Below the pieces are notes generated by a model that worked only from the letters and a program-made list of their open reading frames with translations, did not search any database and was not told the DNA's origin. A stretch of DNA of 64,000 nt from contig NZ_JACVVE010000006.1 of NCBI RefSeq assembly GCF_016648105.1, positions 124,001 through 188,000 on the forward strand, in the 5' to 3' direction. A program made the translations under genes and the position numbers. The DNA is from Pseudomonas sp. S31 (lineage in GTDB: Bacteria > Pseudomonadota > Gammaproteobacteria > Pseudomonadales > Pseudomonadaceae). This document shows, piece after piece, positions 40,829-54,805 of this stretch (its first letter is position 1; the number at the start of each line of letters is the position of its first letter).

Positions 40829-41422
40829 ATGAGCAATGACGGCGTCAACGCAGGCCGGCGCCGCTTCCTCGTAGCCGCGACATCCGTGGTCGGGGCGGCG
40901 GGGGCAGTGGGGGCAGCGGTACCGTTCGTGGGGTCATGGTTTCCCAGTGCCAAGGCGAAGGCCGCCGGTGCGCCGGTGAAGGTCAATATCGCCAAGGTCG
41001 AGCCCGGCCAGCAGATGGTTGCCGAGTGGCGTGGCCAACCGGTATTCATCGTGCGGCGAACGCAAGAGATCCTCGGCAACCTCAAGAAGATCACTGCCGA
41101 GCTCTCCGATCCCGAATCGAAGGATTCCGTGCAGCCGGCCTATGTCGACCCGCAGGTGCGCTCGATCAAGCCGGAAATCCTCATTCTCGTCGGCCTGTGC
41201 ACCCATCTCGGCTGCTCGCCCACCTTCCGTCCGGAAGTGGCGCCGGCCGACCTGGGCCCCAAATGGGTCGGTGGCTATTTCTGCCCCTGCCATGGTTCCC
41301 ACTACGACCTTGCAGGGCGCGTCTACAAGTCCCAGCCGGCGCCGCTCAACCTGCCGGTGCCGCCGCATTCGTACGAGTCTGACGACATCATCGTCATCGG
41401 CGTCGATCAGGAGAACGCATGA
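40829..41422 (+). CDS. petA: Ubiquinol-cytochrome c reductase Rieske iron-sulfur subunit
   Basis: The 197-residue subunit of the bc1 complex has a Tat-type N-terminus (NAGRRRFLVAAT) with a membrane helix. The two [2Fe-2S]-binding boxes CTHLGC and CPCHGSHYD lie near residues 129-158. It moves electrons from ubiquinol to cytochrome c1. petA-petB-petC overlap, so they are co-translated. Confidence 0.97.
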   Translation: MSNDGVNAGRRRFLVAATSVVGAAGAVGAAVPFVGSWFPSAKAKAAGAPVKVNIAKVEPGQQMVAEWRGQPVFIVRRTQEILGNLKKITAELSDPESKDSVQPAYVDPQVRSIKPEILILVGLCTHLGCSPTFRPEVAPADLGPKWVGGYFCPCHGSHYDLAGRVYKSQPAPLNLPVPPHSYESDDIIVIGVDQENA

Positions 41423-42633
41423 TGAGCAAGTTCATGGACTGGGTCGATGCGCGCTTCCCCGCCACCAAGATGTGGGAAGACCACCTGAGCAAGTACTACG
41501 CGCCGAAAAACTTCAACTTCCTGTACTTCTTCGGCTCCCTGGCACTGCTGGTGCTGGTGAACCAGATCGTCACCGGTGTGTGGCTGACCATGAGCTTCAC
41601 GCCGTCGGCCGAGGAGGCCTTTGCCTCGGTCGAGTACATCATGCGCGACGTCGAGTACGGTTGGATCCTGCGCTACCTGCACTCGACCGGCGCCTCGGCG
41701 TTCTTCATCGTCGTCTACCTGCACATGTTCCGCGGCTTGCTCTACGGCTCCTACCAGAAGCCGCGCGAGCTGGTCTGGCTGTTCGGCATGCTGATCTACC
41801 TGGCGCTGATGGCCGAAGCCTTCATGGGCTACCTGCTGCCCTGGGGTCAGATGTCGTATTGGGGTGCTCAGGTGATCATCTCGCTGTTCGGTGCCATTCC
41901 GGTGATCGGCGATGACCTGACCATGTGGATTCGCGGCGACTACCTGATATCCGGCATCACCCTCAACCGCTTCTTCGCCCTGCATGTGGTGGCCCTGCCG
42001 ATCGTGATCCTCGGCCTGGTGGTGCTGCACATCCTGGCGCTGCACGAAGTGGGGTCGAACAACCCCGATGGTGTCGACATCAAGAAGAAAAAGGACGAGA
42101 GCGGCATTCCGCTCGACGGCATCCCCTTCCACCCGTACTACACGGTCAAGGACATCGTCGGTGTGGTGGTCTTCCTCTTCGTGTTCTGCGCCGTGGTGTT
42201 CTTCTTCCCGGAGATGGGCGGGTACTTCCTCGAGAAGCCCAACTTCGAACAGGCGAACGCCTTCAAGACGCCCGAACATATCGCCCCGGTCTGGTACTTC
42301 ACGCCGTTCTACGCGATCTTGCGTGCGGTGCCTGACAAGCTGTTCGGGGTGATCGCCATGGGTGCGGCCATCGCCGTGCTGTTCGTGTTGCCCTGGCTCG
42401 ACCGCAGCCCCGTGCGCTCCATGCGCTACAAGGGCTGGTTGAGCAAGATCTTCCTGCTGGTGTTCTGCGTGGCCTTCGTCATCCTCGGCGTGCTTGGCGT
42501 GCAGGCGCCAACGCCTGGACGCACCTTGTTGTCGCAGGTCTGTACGGTGCTGTACTTCGCCTACTTCCTGCTGATGCCGTTCTACACAAGGCTCGAGAAG
42601 ACCAAACCGGTTCCGGAAAGGGTGACTGGCTGA
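41419..42633 (+). CDS. petB: Cytochrome b subunit of the bc1 complex
   Basis: The 404-residue membrane protein has about eight helices, paired haem-ligand histidines in helices B and D (LHSTGASAFFIVVYLHM, FALHVVALPIVILGLVVLH) and the Qo-site region with PEMGGYF near residue 265. ATGATG at 41419 overlaps the petA stop; either ATG could start. Confidence 0.97.
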   Translation: MMSKFMDWVDARFPATKMWEDHLSKYYAPKNFNFLYFFGSLALLVLVNQIVTGVWLTMSFTPSAEEAFASVEYIMRDVEYGWILRYLHSTGASAFFIVVYLHMFRGLLYGSYQKPRELVWLFGMLIYLALMAEAFMGYLLPWGQMSYWGAQVIISLFGAIPVIGDDLTMWIRGDYLISGITLNRFFALHVVALPIVILGLVVLHILALHEVGSNNPDGVDIKKKKDESGIPLDGIPFHPYYTVKDIVGVVVFLFVFCAVVFFFPEMGGYFLEKPNFEQANAFKTPEHIAPVWYFTPFYAILRAVPDKLFGVIAMGAAIAVLFVLPWLDRSPVRSMRYKGWLSKIFLLVFCVAFVILGVLGVQAPTPGRTLLSQVCTVLYFAYFLLMPFYTRLEKTKPVPERVTG

Positions 42634-43412
42634 TGAAAAAGTTGATTGCAGTATTTCTGCTGGCCGTGATGCCTGCTTTCACCCTCGCTGCCGAGCATGG
42701 CCTGGAGCTGGACAAGGTCGACGTCGACCTCACTGACAAAGCTGCCATGCAGGACGGTGCGCGCACGTTCGCCAACTATTGCATGGGCTGCCACAGCGCC
42801 AAGTTCCAGCGTTACGAGCGGGTGGCCGACGACCTGGGGATTCCCCACGAGCTGATGCTCGAGAAGCTGGTGTTCACCGGCGCCAAGATCGGCGATCACA
42901 TGCAGATCGGCATGCAGCCGAGCGATGCCAAGACCTGGTTCGGGGCGGCGCCGCCCGACCTGACCCTGGTGGCGCGGGTGCGCGGCAATGATTGGCTGTA
43001 CACCTACCTGCGCAGCTTCTACGAGGACAAGTCGCGGCCTTACGGGGTGAACAACAAGGTCTTCCCCAACGTCGGCATGCCCAACGTGCTGGTGGGCCTG
43101 CAGGGCAACCAGGTGATCGGTTGCAAGCAGGTGCAGAGCGTGGCCGATGGCAAGAAACAGTACGACCCCTTGACCGGTGCGCCGCTCACCCATGAAGCCT
43201 GTGACCAGCTGACCATCACGCCGAATTCCGGTACCCTGACCACCGAGCAGTTCGACGAGAAGGTCAAGAACCTGGTGACCTTCCTGGCCTATTCGGCCAA
43301 CCCGGTCAAACTGGAAAGCCAGCGCATCGGTACCTACGTGTTGCTGTTCCTGGCTTTCTTCTTCGTGTTCGCCTATTTGCTCAAGCGCGAATACTGGAAG
43401 GACGTGCACTGA
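42633..43412 (+). CDS. petC: Cytochrome c1
   Basis: The 259-residue protein starts with a signal peptide (to about residue 20), has the haem c site CMGCH at residues 50-54 and one C-terminal membrane anchor (about 229-250) followed by a basic tail. It passes electrons from the Rieske centre to soluble cytochrome c. Its ATG overlaps the petB stop by one base. Confidence 0.97.
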   Translation: MKKLIAVFLLAVMPAFTLAAEHGLELDKVDVDLTDKAAMQDGARTFANYCMGCHSAKFQRYERVADDLGIPHELMLEKLVFTGAKIGDHMQIGMQPSDAKTWFGAAPPDLTLVARVRGNDWLYTYLRSFYEDKSRPYGVNNKVFPNVGMPNVLVGLQGNQVIGCKQVQSVADGKKQYDPLTGAPLTHEACDQLTITPNSGTLTTEQFDEKVKNLVTFLAYSANPVKLESQRIGTYVLLFLAFFFVFAYLLKREYWKDVH

Positions 43413-43437
43413 TCACGCAGTAGTTTCTGGTTAGTTG

Positions 43438-43489
43438 AACGCGCCCTGGGCGCTGCCGCGTAAACACGCGGGAGCCTCCAGGGCGCGTT
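43438..43489 (+). terminator. Long hairpin after petABC
   Basis: AACGCGCCCTGG and CCAGGGCGCGTT form a perfect 12-base stem. The loop has a further CCGCG/CGCGG stem. Only TTTGCATTTG follows, so it may act as terminator or mRNA-stabilising element between petC and sspA. Confidence 0.55.
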
Positions 43490-43533
43490 TGCATTTGCAG
43501 TCTTACAAGCATTCCCATGCGAGGAGCCGTTAC

Positions 43534-44157
43534 ATGGGCGCGACCAACAGGTTAGCCTGCTATTCCGATCCCGCTGATCACTATTCTCATCGCGTGCGCC
43601 TGGTGCTCGCCGAGAAAGGCATCGGCGTGCAGATCATCGACGTCGACCCCGCTCGTCTGCCACCCAAGCTGGTCGAGGCGAACCCCTATGGCAGCGTGCC
43701 GACCCTGGTCGACCGCGACCTGGCGTTGTACGAGTCGACCGTGGTAATGGAATACCTCGAGGAGCGTTACCCGCACCCTCCATTGATGCCGGTGTACCCG
43801 GTGGCGCGCGGCAACAGTCGCTTGCTGATCCACCGCATCCAGCGCGACTGGTGCGCGCTGGCGGACACCGTGCTCGACCCGCGCAGTACCGAGGCGGCCC
43901 GCGCCGAGGCGCGCAAGGCGTTGCGCGAGAGCCTGACTGGCGTTTCCCCGGTGTTCGCCGAGTTCGCCTGCTTCATGAGTGAGGAGCAAAGCCTGGTCGA
44001 TTGCTGTCTATTGCCCATATTATGGCGATTGCCATTGATGGGTATCGAGTTGCCGCGGCAAGCCAAGCCGCTGCTGGAATACATGGAGCGACAGTTCGCC
44101 CGCGAGCCTTTTCAGGCGAGCCTGTCCTCTGCAGAGCGTGAAATGCGCAAGTTTTAA
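43534..44157 (+). CDS. sspA: Stringent starvation protein A (GST fold, RNA-polymerase associated)
   Basis: The 207-residue protein has a thioredoxin-like N-terminal domain (residues 6-80; [31 protein letters not shown]) and a helical C-terminal domain, as in SspA. It binds RNA polymerase and alters transcription in stationary phase. ATG at 43534 has GAGGAG upstream. It is followed by sspB after 10 bases. Confidence 0.94.
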   Translation: MGATNRLACYSDPADHYSHRVRLVLAEKGIGVQIIDVDPARLPPKLVEANPYGSVPTLVDRDLALYESTVVMEYLEERYPHPPLMPVYPVARGNSRLLIHRIQRDWCALADTVLDPRSTEAARAEARKALRESLTGVSPVFAEFACFMSEEQSLVDCCLLPILWRLPLMGIELPRQAKPLLEYMERQFAREPFQASLSSAEREMRKF

Positions 44158-44167
44158 GGAGCCGTTG

Positions 44168-44599
44168 ATGAACTCCAGTCGCCCCTATCTGGTTCGAGCG
44201 CTGTACGAGTGGATCGTCGACAACGATTTCACCCCCCATATGCTGGTCAATGCCGAATACCCGGCGGTTCAGGTGCCCCAGGGTTTCGCCAGTGATGGCC
44301 AGATCGTCCTGAACATCTCGCCCAGTGCCGTGCGCTGCCTGCACATGGACAACGAGGCGGTCAGCTTCGAAGGTCGTTTCGGTGGCGTTTGCCATACGCT
44401 GTACGTGCCGGCCGGCGCCATTCTCGGCATCTATGCCCGGGAAAACGGCCAGGGCATGGTCTTCGAGCTCGAGCCGCCGGTAATGGATGACGAAGCGCTG
44501 GACGACGAATGCGTGGAGCCTGATGACGATGGCCCGCCGAGCGGTGGCGGGCAGCCGCCGCGGCCAAGCGGTCGGCCCAGCCTGAAGGTGGTCAAGTAA
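44168..44599 (+). CDS. sspB: ClpXP adaptor SspB
   Basis: The 143-residue adaptor delivers ssrA-tagged proteins to ClpXP. The folded substrate-binding domain spans residues about 5-110 (LVRALYEWIVDN, VPAGAILGIYARENGQGM). A disordered Asp/Pro/Gly-rich linker leads to the C-terminal ClpX-binding tail RPSLKVVK. Confidence 0.94.
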   Translation: MNSSRPYLVRALYEWIVDNDFTPHMLVNAEYPAVQVPQGFASDGQIVLNISPSAVRCLHMDNEAVSFEGRFGGVCHTLYVPAGAILGIYARENGQGMVFELEPPVMDDEALDDECVEPDDDGPPSGGGQPPRPSGRPSLKVVK

Positions 44600-44601
44600 C
44601 G

Positions 44602-44632
44602 AAAAAGGCGATCCATGTGGATCGCCTTTTTT
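44602..44632. terminator. Bidirectional terminator between sspB and dolP
   Basis: AAAAAGGCGATCC-ATGT-GGATCGCCTTTTTT: a 9-base stem with A-run and T-run on opposite sides, suiting both convergent transcripts. Confidence 0.92.
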
Positions 44633-44651
44633 CTGCAGCGTGCGTAGCGGC

Positions 44652-45829
<1,178 letters not shown>

Positions 45830-45906
45830 TTAAGTGGGGCGGTGGCCGGCGCGACGCGCAACAGGGACCAGCCCGCGAAACATAGAGCAAAAAAATCGGA
45901 TTGGGT

Positions 45907-46278
45907 TCAGCATTCGAAGGCGTTTTTCAGCCACTGGAGTGGCTGGCCTGCGTGGTGGCTGCCCTGCAGGGCGACTACGTCGAAGCGGCAGGGGTGTTCG
46001 GCCCAACGGGGCTCCTTTTGTAGAAAGAGACTGGCGGCAAGCACCAGCCTTTTCTGCTTGCGCCCGTCGATACTGCCGAGAGCGCCGCCGAAGCTCGCAT
46101 GTAGCCGATAGCGGACTTCGACGAATACTACTGTATCGGCGTCGAGCATGACCAGATCAAGCTCGCCGCCTTTGCATCGCCAGTTGCGTGCCAGTAGTCG
46201 CAAACCCTGGCCCCGGAGGTAATCGAGGGCCTGGGTTTCCGCATCTTGGCCGGCGCTGGCAGGCGATGCGGTCGCCAT
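45907..46278 (-). CDS. yraN: YraN/UPF0102 nuclease-fold protein
   Basis: The 123-residue protein of the UPF0102 family has a restriction-endonuclease-like core: GQDAETQALDYLRGQG, NWRCKGGELDLVMLD (Glu-x-Asp) and VFVEVRYR. Function is not established. ATG at 46278 overlaps the lpoA stop by one base. Confidence 0.92.
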   Translation of the reverse strand: MATASPASAGQDAETQALDYLRGQGLRLLARNWRCKGGELDLVMLDADTVVFVEVRYRLHASFGGALGSIDGRKQKRLVLAASLFLQKEPRWAEHPCRFDVVALQGSHHAGQPLQWLKNAFEC

Positions 46279-48095
46279 CAGCGTGGGGTGTCTGGCAGGC
46301 GCTTGACCTGGCCGCCGGAGAACTCGGCCCATGGCAGCTGGCGCTCGATGCGCTGGCCGGGGTTGATGCTCAGGCTGCCGGACAGGCCCTGGACGCGGTT
46401 GTCAGGCAGTGCCTTGAGCTGGCCCAGGCGCGGTGCCAGGCTGTAGGCGTCGACGCCCATGGCGTACAGGCGGCCCAGGCTGCCGGCGGCTTGCGGCCAC
46501 TGTTGCACTACCTGCTGGCGCAGGCTGTTGCTGGTGTCGAGCAGCCATGGCGTTTCGCAGAAGCGGATGCCGTTCATGTCGTTGTACTGGTTGACGTCAC
46601 CACTGGCGCTGTACAGGTTCGAGGTGGCGTAGACCGGCACGTCGCCGGCGTACTGGAAGTTCAGGGTCGGCTTGATCTGCTGGGCCTGCTGTGGCGTGGC
46701 GGCGAGGAAGATGAAGTCGATGTCCTGGCGGCGCGACGGCTGCGCGGAAATATTGCCGCCCACGGTGCTTTGCAGACTCTTGGCGCGGGCTTCGCTCTGG
46801 CGCAGCTGGAACAGGTCGGCGATCTGCTGGGCCAGGGCGACCGGTTGCGCGATGCGTTCGGCGGCGAGCAGGGTGCCGCCGTTGCCTTCCCAGTCCTGGC
46901 GGAAGGCCGCGAGCACACGGTCGCCCCACTCACCGCTGGGCACCAGGGCCACGGCGCGGACCATGCCGTCGGCGCGGGCGCGACGGGCCACTTCGCGGGC
47001 CTCGTCTTCGGCGGCGAGGCCGAACTGGAACAGCTGCGGCGGGGCCTTCTGGCCAGCTTCGGCATAGTTCAGGGCGAGGGTGGTGATCGGCAGTTGCGGA
47101 TAGGCAGCGAGCTTCTTCACCAGTGGTTTTTCCAGTGGCCCGACCACCAGTTGTACGCCAGCGGCCTGGGCCTCGCGGTAGAAGTCGTCTAGGGAGCTGA
47201 TCCGCGAGCTGTCGAAGACCTGCACGGCCGGGGCCGGCTGGCCGCTTTGCTGGGCCTGGAAGTGCGCCGCCATGAAGCCATCACGCAGGGCGCGGGCGAC
47301 GTTGGCCAGGGGGCCTTCCTGGGGCAGAAGCAGGGCGATCTTGGTCAGGGGCTGGCTGGCCAGTTCCTTGAGCTTGACCAGTGCCGTCGGCAATTGCTTG
47401 GCGGCCGGGTGGTCGGGATGCTGTGCGCGCCAGGTGTCGATGGCGGCCTGTTGCTGTTCCAGGGTACCGGCGCTTTTCACTGCCAGGGCCAGGCTGGTCC
47501 AGCCGGCCAGGGTCGCGTCGGTGCTGGGCTGTTGCAGTTGCTCGGCCGGCAGCGAGGCGACCAGGGCCCAGATCGAGTCATCGTTAGCGCTGGCGGCCTG
47601 GCCGCTGAGCAGTGGCGCGAGCAGCACGCGTTGCTGGGCCGCAGCCAGGGCCTGGCCGTCGGCTTCGAGGGCTGCAGCGTGAACGGTGTAGGTGCGGGCC
47701 TGCTGGGGCTCTGGCAGTTCGCCGACGCGCGCCAGGCTTGGGTGTGACAGGGCAGTCAGCGCCGCCTTGGGCTGGTTGCGGCTCATGGCCAGCTCCGCCG
47801 CGAGGGTGCTCGCGAAGACCTGCTGGGCTGGCTTGAGCGTGTCCAGCGGTACTTGCTGGAGAATGCCTGCGGCGCGCGGGAAGTCCTTCTGCTTGTAAGC
47901 CAGGTCGGCGGCGCTCAGGCGCAGCAGCGCGGCATCTTCGGGGGACTTGCTGTTGGCGGCCTTGTCGAGCAGCTGTTCGATGCTGGCATCCGGGGTGCGC
48001 GGCAGTTCGCCCAGGCTGGATGAGGGCGAGCTGGCGCAGGCTGCGAGCAGGGCAGCGAAGCAGAGGGCTGTGAACAGCCGCAGGCAAGCGATCAT
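46278..48095 (-). CDS. lpoA: Penicillin-binding protein activator LpoA
   Basis: The 605-residue outer-membrane lipoprotein has lipobox LAAC (Cys20), an N-terminal TPR-like domain (to about 255) and a C-terminal periplasmic-binding-protein-like domain (about 270-600; IALLLPQEGPLANVARALRDG). LpoA activates a class A PBP; in Pseudomonas PBP1a has its own LpoA. It is divergent from rsmI. Confidence 0.93.
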   Translation of the reverse strand: MIACLRLFTALCFAALLAACASSPSSSLGELPRTPDASIEQLLDKAANSKSPEDAALLRLSAADLAYKQKDFPRAAGILQQVPLDTLKPAQQVFASTLAAELAMSRNQPKAALTALSHPSLARVGELPEPQQARTYTVHAAALEADGQALAAAQQRVLLAPLLSGQAASANDDSIWALVASLPAEQLQQPSTDATLAGWTSLALAVKSAGTLEQQQAAIDTWRAQHPDHPAAKQLPTALVKLKELASQPLTKIALLLPQEGPLANVARALRDGFMAAHFQAQQSGQPAPAVQVFDSSRISSLDDFYREAQAAGVQLVVGPLEKPLVKKLAAYPQLPITTLALNYAEAGQKAPPQLFQFGLAAEDEAREVARRARADGMVRAVALVPSGEWGDRVLAAFRQDWEGNGGTLLAAERIAQPVALAQQIADLFQLRQSEARAKSLQSTVGGNISAQPSRRQDIDFIFLAATPQQAQQIKPTLNFQYAGDVPVYATSNLYSASGDVNQYNDMNGIRFCETPWLLDTSNSLRQQVVQQWPQAAGSLGRLYAMGVDAYSLAPRLGQLKALPDNRVQGLSGSLSINPGQRIERQLPWAEFSGGQVKRLPDTPR

Positions 48096-48282
48096 GTAAA
48101 AGTCCTGTTACTCGATCAAGTTGGCCGGCAATTGTACCCAAGCCGGGGCGCGGGTGCGATCTTGGCGGTGTCGAACCTTCACTATAGGTGCCTGGAAACG
48201 GCTGGGTGGCCAAGTTCTTTGCGCGCTGTTGCAGGCGCTCGGGCTACAATGGCGCCTTTGATCCGAAAGGCAGGTGTGCGCA

Positions 48283-49158
48283 GTGACTGATGTGGCAGGG
48301 GCTTCGAAATCCGTGATGGGTACGCTGTACGTGGTCGCGACTCCGATCGGCAACCTCGACGACATGAGTGCCCGCGCGCTGAAGGTGCTGGGGGATGTGG
48401 CGTTGATCGCCGCCGAAGACACCCGGCATTCCATCCGCCTGTTGCAGCACTTCGGCATCGACACGCCACTGGCGGCCTGCCATGAACATAACGAGCGCGA
48501 CGAAGGCGGGCGCTTCATCACCAAGCTGCTGGCGGGGGAGGACGTGGCGCTGGTCTCCGACGCCGGTACGCCGCTGATTTCCGACCCCGGCTACCACCTG
48601 GTGCGCCAGGCGCGTGCAGCCGGGGTCAGCGTGGTGCCGGTGCCGGGGGCGTGCGCGTTGATCGCCGCGCTGTCGGCGGCGGGCCTGCCGTCGGATCGTT
48701 TCATCTTCGAAGGCTTCCTGCCCGCCAAGGCGGCTGGGCGCCGCGCACGCCTGGAGCAGGTAAAGGAAGAGCCGCGCACGCTGATCTTCTACGAAGCGCC
48801 CCATCGCATCCTCGAGTGCCTCGAGGACATGGAGGCGGTGTTTGGTGGCGAGCGCCCGGCACTGCTGGCCCGTGAGTTGACGAAAACCTTCGAGACCCTC
48901 AAGGGCCTGCCGCTGGCTGAACTGCGCGCCTTCGTGGCAGGGGACAGCAACCAGCAGCGTGGTGAGTGCGTGGTGCTGGTCGGCGGCTGGACCGCGCCCG
49001 AGGGCGAGCAGGCCATCAGCACCGAGGCCATGCGCGTGCTCGACCTGCTGCTGGCCGAACTGCCGCTCAAGCGTGCGGCCGCCTTGGCGGCGGAAATCAC
49101 CGGTGTGCGCAAGAACCTGCTGTACCAGGCTGCTCTGGAGAAACAGAAATCCCAGTGA
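48283..49158 (+). CDS. rsmI: 16S rRNA 2'-O-methyltransferase RsmI
   Basis: Tetrapyrrole-methylase-fold SAM enzyme that modifies C1402 of 16S rRNA. 291 residues from GTG 48283; motifs [21 protein letters not shown] and [14 protein letters not shown] are all present. This GTG has AGG eight bases upstream, while the GTG three codons earlier has a cramped ribosome site. Its partner methyltransferase RsmH (N4 of C1402) is 2 kb downstream. Confidence 0.93.
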   Translation: MTDVAGASKSVMGTLYVVATPIGNLDDMSARALKVLGDVALIAAEDTRHSIRLLQHFGIDTPLAACHEHNERDEGGRFITKLLAGEDVALVSDAGTPLISDPGYHLVRQARAAGVSVVPVPGACALIAALSAAGLPSDRFIFEGFLPAKAAGRRARLEQVKEEPRTLIFYEAPHRILECLEDMEAVFGGERPALLARELTKTFETLKGLPLAELRAFVAGDSNQQRGECVVLVGGWTAPEGEQAISTEAMRVLDLLLAELPLKRAAALAAEITGVRKNLLYQAALEKQKSQ

Positions 49159-49175
49159 AGACAGAGCGGTATCGC

Positions 49176-49204
49176 TTGTTCTTGGGCGTGCCTGCCGGTA
49201 CTCT
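49176..49204 (+). promoter_or_regulatory. Sigma-70 promoter of rnpB
   Basis: TTGTTC (49176-49181), 17 bases, TACTCT (49199-49204). The start would fall about 8 bases on, at the 5' end of the RNA. Confidence 0.55.
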
Positions 49205-49212
49205 TGTCGGCG

Positions 49213-49576
49213 GAGAGTCGATCGGACAGTCGCTGCTCGTTTTTGTTCAACAAGAATGAGGGGAGGAAAGTCCGGGCTCCTTAGGGCAGAGTGCCAGGTA
49301 ACGCCTGGGAGGCGCGAGCCTACGGAAAGTGCCACAGAAAATAACCGCCTAAGCACTTCGGTGCCGGTAAGGGTGAAAAGGTGCGGTAAGAGCGCACCGC
49401 ACGGCTGGCAACAGTTCGTGGCTAGGTAAACCCCACTCGGAGCAAGACCAAATAGGGTTCCATCAGGCGTGGCCCGCGTCGGAACCGGGTAGGTTGCTAG
49501 AGGCGTCCAGTGATGGCCGTCGTAGAGGAATGACTGTCCTCGACAAAACCCGGCTTACAGATCGACTCTCCACCTT
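49213..49576 (+). ncRNA. rnpB: RNase P RNA (type A)
   Basis: Catalytic RNA that matures tRNA 5' ends. The 5' AGAGTCGATC pairs with GATCGACTCT at the 3' end (helix P1). Conserved cores are seen: GAGGGGAGGAAAGTCCGGGC, CCACAGAAAATAACCGCC, GGTAAGGGTGAAAAGGTGCG, CAAATAGG and the distal CGTCCAGTG region. Ends are approximate. It lies between rsmI and the mra cluster, as in other pseudomonads. Confidence 0.97.
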
Positions 49577-49775
49577 CCTTCCCTGCTTGAATCGATAGCA
49601 GAAGCCTCTTGGTAATACCGAAAAGATCTTACTCTTCATAAATCACTTTAACTTCGTACTCGATCCGTTTGAGTGGGTTTGATTTTTCTCGTTTTTTTCT
49701 TGCCGTGGTAATCCCTCCCCCTTCCTTTGTTGCGCTAAATCGCGGTCCCGTAAGGGTTTTCCTTATGAACGTGCC

Positions 49776-49805
49776 TTGACGGTGCAGCGGACGGATTCCT
49801 ATAGT
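49776..49805 (+). promoter_or_regulatory. Main promoter of mraZ/dcw cluster
   Basis: TTGACG (49776-49781), an 18-base spacer and TATAGT (49800-49805). The MraZ boxes start 10 bases after the -10 box, so MraZ would sit on the start site. Confidence 0.65.
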
Positions 49806-49814
49806 GTGCGCAAG

Positions 49815-49839
49815 TGGCAGAAAGTGGGATGAAGTGGGT
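49815..49839 (+). promoter_or_regulatory. Three MraZ-binding repeats
   Basis: TGGCA (49815), TGGGA (49825) and TGGGT (49835) repeat with an exact 10-base period, matching the TGGGN-N5 direct repeats bound by E. coli MraZ. This implies autorepression. Confidence 0.75.
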
Positions 49840-49880
49840 TTTCTGACACAAAAAAGCTAACATTGTGAGGAATCGCAGCC

Positions 49881-50336
49881 GTGTTTCGCGGAGCCAACGC
49901 CGTCAGCCTCGATGCCAAGGGCCGTCTCGCCATGCCGAGCCGGTACCGCGACGAGCTCGATTCGCGTTGCAATGGTCAACTGATCGTGACAATCGACGCC
50001 GTGGACCCCTGCTTGTGTGTTTATCCCCTCGATGAGTGGGAACAGATTGAAGCCAAGTTGCGTGCCTTGCCGTCGTTGCGTGAGGAAAACCGCCGCCTTC
50101 AGCGTTTGCTGATCGGCAATGCGGTGGACCTGGAGCTCGACGGCAGTGGGCGTTTCCTGGTACCGCCCCGCCTGCGTGAGTACGCCAAGCTCGACAAGAA
50201 GGCGATGCTGGTGGGGCAACTGAACAAATTCCAGCTGTGGGATGAGGATGCCTGGAACGCGGTTTCGGCAGCCGACCTTGCAGCTATTCAACAACCGGGC
50301 GCGATGCCCGACGATTTGCGTGACCTGATCCTGTGA
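49881..50336 (+). CDS. mraZ: Transcriptional regulator MraZ
   Basis: The 151-residue protein has two AbrB-like SWAP domains, each with its conserved D-x-K/S-GR segment ([15 protein letters not shown] near residue 8; [15 protein letters not shown] near 90). It represses its own dcw cluster. Start is GTG at 49881. Its stop overlaps the rsmH start. Confidence 0.95.
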   Translation: MFRGANAVSLDAKGRLAMPSRYRDELDSRCNGQLIVTIDAVDPCLCVYPLDEWEQIEAKLRALPSLREENRRLQRLLIGNAVDLELDGSGRFLVPPRLREYAKLDKKAMLVGQLNKFQLWDEDAWNAVSAADLAAIQQPGAMPDDLRDLIL

Positions 50337-51276
50337 CCATAGATAGCGGCTTCAACCACATCACCGTCCTGCTCGATGAAGCTGTCGAGGCATTGGCCCT
50401 GCGCGCCGACGGTTGCTATCTGGACGGCACCTTCGGGCGTGGCGGACACAGCCGGCTGATCCTCAGCAAGCTCGGGCCGCAAGGGCGGCTGCTGGGGTTC
50501 GACAAGGATCCTCAAGCGATTGCCACTGGGCAAGCGCTGGCGGCCGAAGACGGCCGCTTTGTCATTGTGCAGCGCAGCTTTGCCGAGCTGGGCGATGAGG
50601 TGGCCGCACGCGGCCTGAGCGGCAAGGTCAGCGGCGTGCTGCTCGACCTCGGCGTGTCCTCGCCGCAGCTCGACGACCCCGAGCGCGGCTTCAGCTTCCT
50701 CAATGACGGCCCGCTGGACATGCGCATGAACCCCGACCAGGGCATCAGTGCCGCCGAGTTCATCGCCACCGCGCCGGTCGAGGAAATCGCCCGGGTCTTC
50801 AAGGAGTACGGTGAAGAGCGTTTCGCCGGGCGGATGGCACGCGCCGTGGTCGAGCGTCGCGAGACCCAGCCGTTCACCCGTACCGCTGACCTGGCCGAAG
50901 TGCTCAAGGTAGCCAACCCAGCCTGGGAGAAGGGCAAGAACCCTGCTACCCGGGCCTTCCAGGGCCTGCGCATCCATGTCAACAACGAGCTGGGCGACCT
51001 CGAGACCGGCCTCGAAGCCGCGTTAGAGGCACTGGAGGTGGGCGGGCGCCTGGCGGTGATCAGCTTCCACTCCCTGGAAGACCGCATCGTCAAGCTGTTC
51101 ATGCGCAAGCTGGTCAAGGGCGAAGCCGACAATCTGCCGCGCAATCTGCCGGTGCAGCACAAGGCCTTCGAACCGAAGGTCCGTCTTATCGGCAAGGCGC
51201 AGTTCGCCTCCGATGCCGAGCTCAAGGCCAACCCGCGGGCGCGTAGCGCCGTCATGCGGGTGGCGGAGAAGCTTCG

Positions 51277-51280
<4 letters not shown>
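50333..51280 (+). CDS. rsmH: 16S rRNA m4C1402 methyltransferase RsmH (MraW)
   Basis: SAM-dependent methyltransferase of 315 residues with the N-terminal [16 protein letters not shown] motif [11 protein letters not shown] and [13 protein letters not shown]. It acts on the same nucleotide as RsmI. GTG start overlaps the mraZ stop by 4 bases; the end overlaps ftsL. Confidence 0.96.

Positions 51281-54797
<3,517 letters not shown>

Positions 54798-54805
<8 letters not shown>

Larger units (their letters stand above)
49577..49880 (+). promoter_or_regulatory. Control region of the mra/dcw cluster
   Basis: 304 bases without a gene, T-rich after rnpB (likely termination) and holding the mraZ promoter and MraZ boxes annotated separately. 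Confidence 0.7.
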
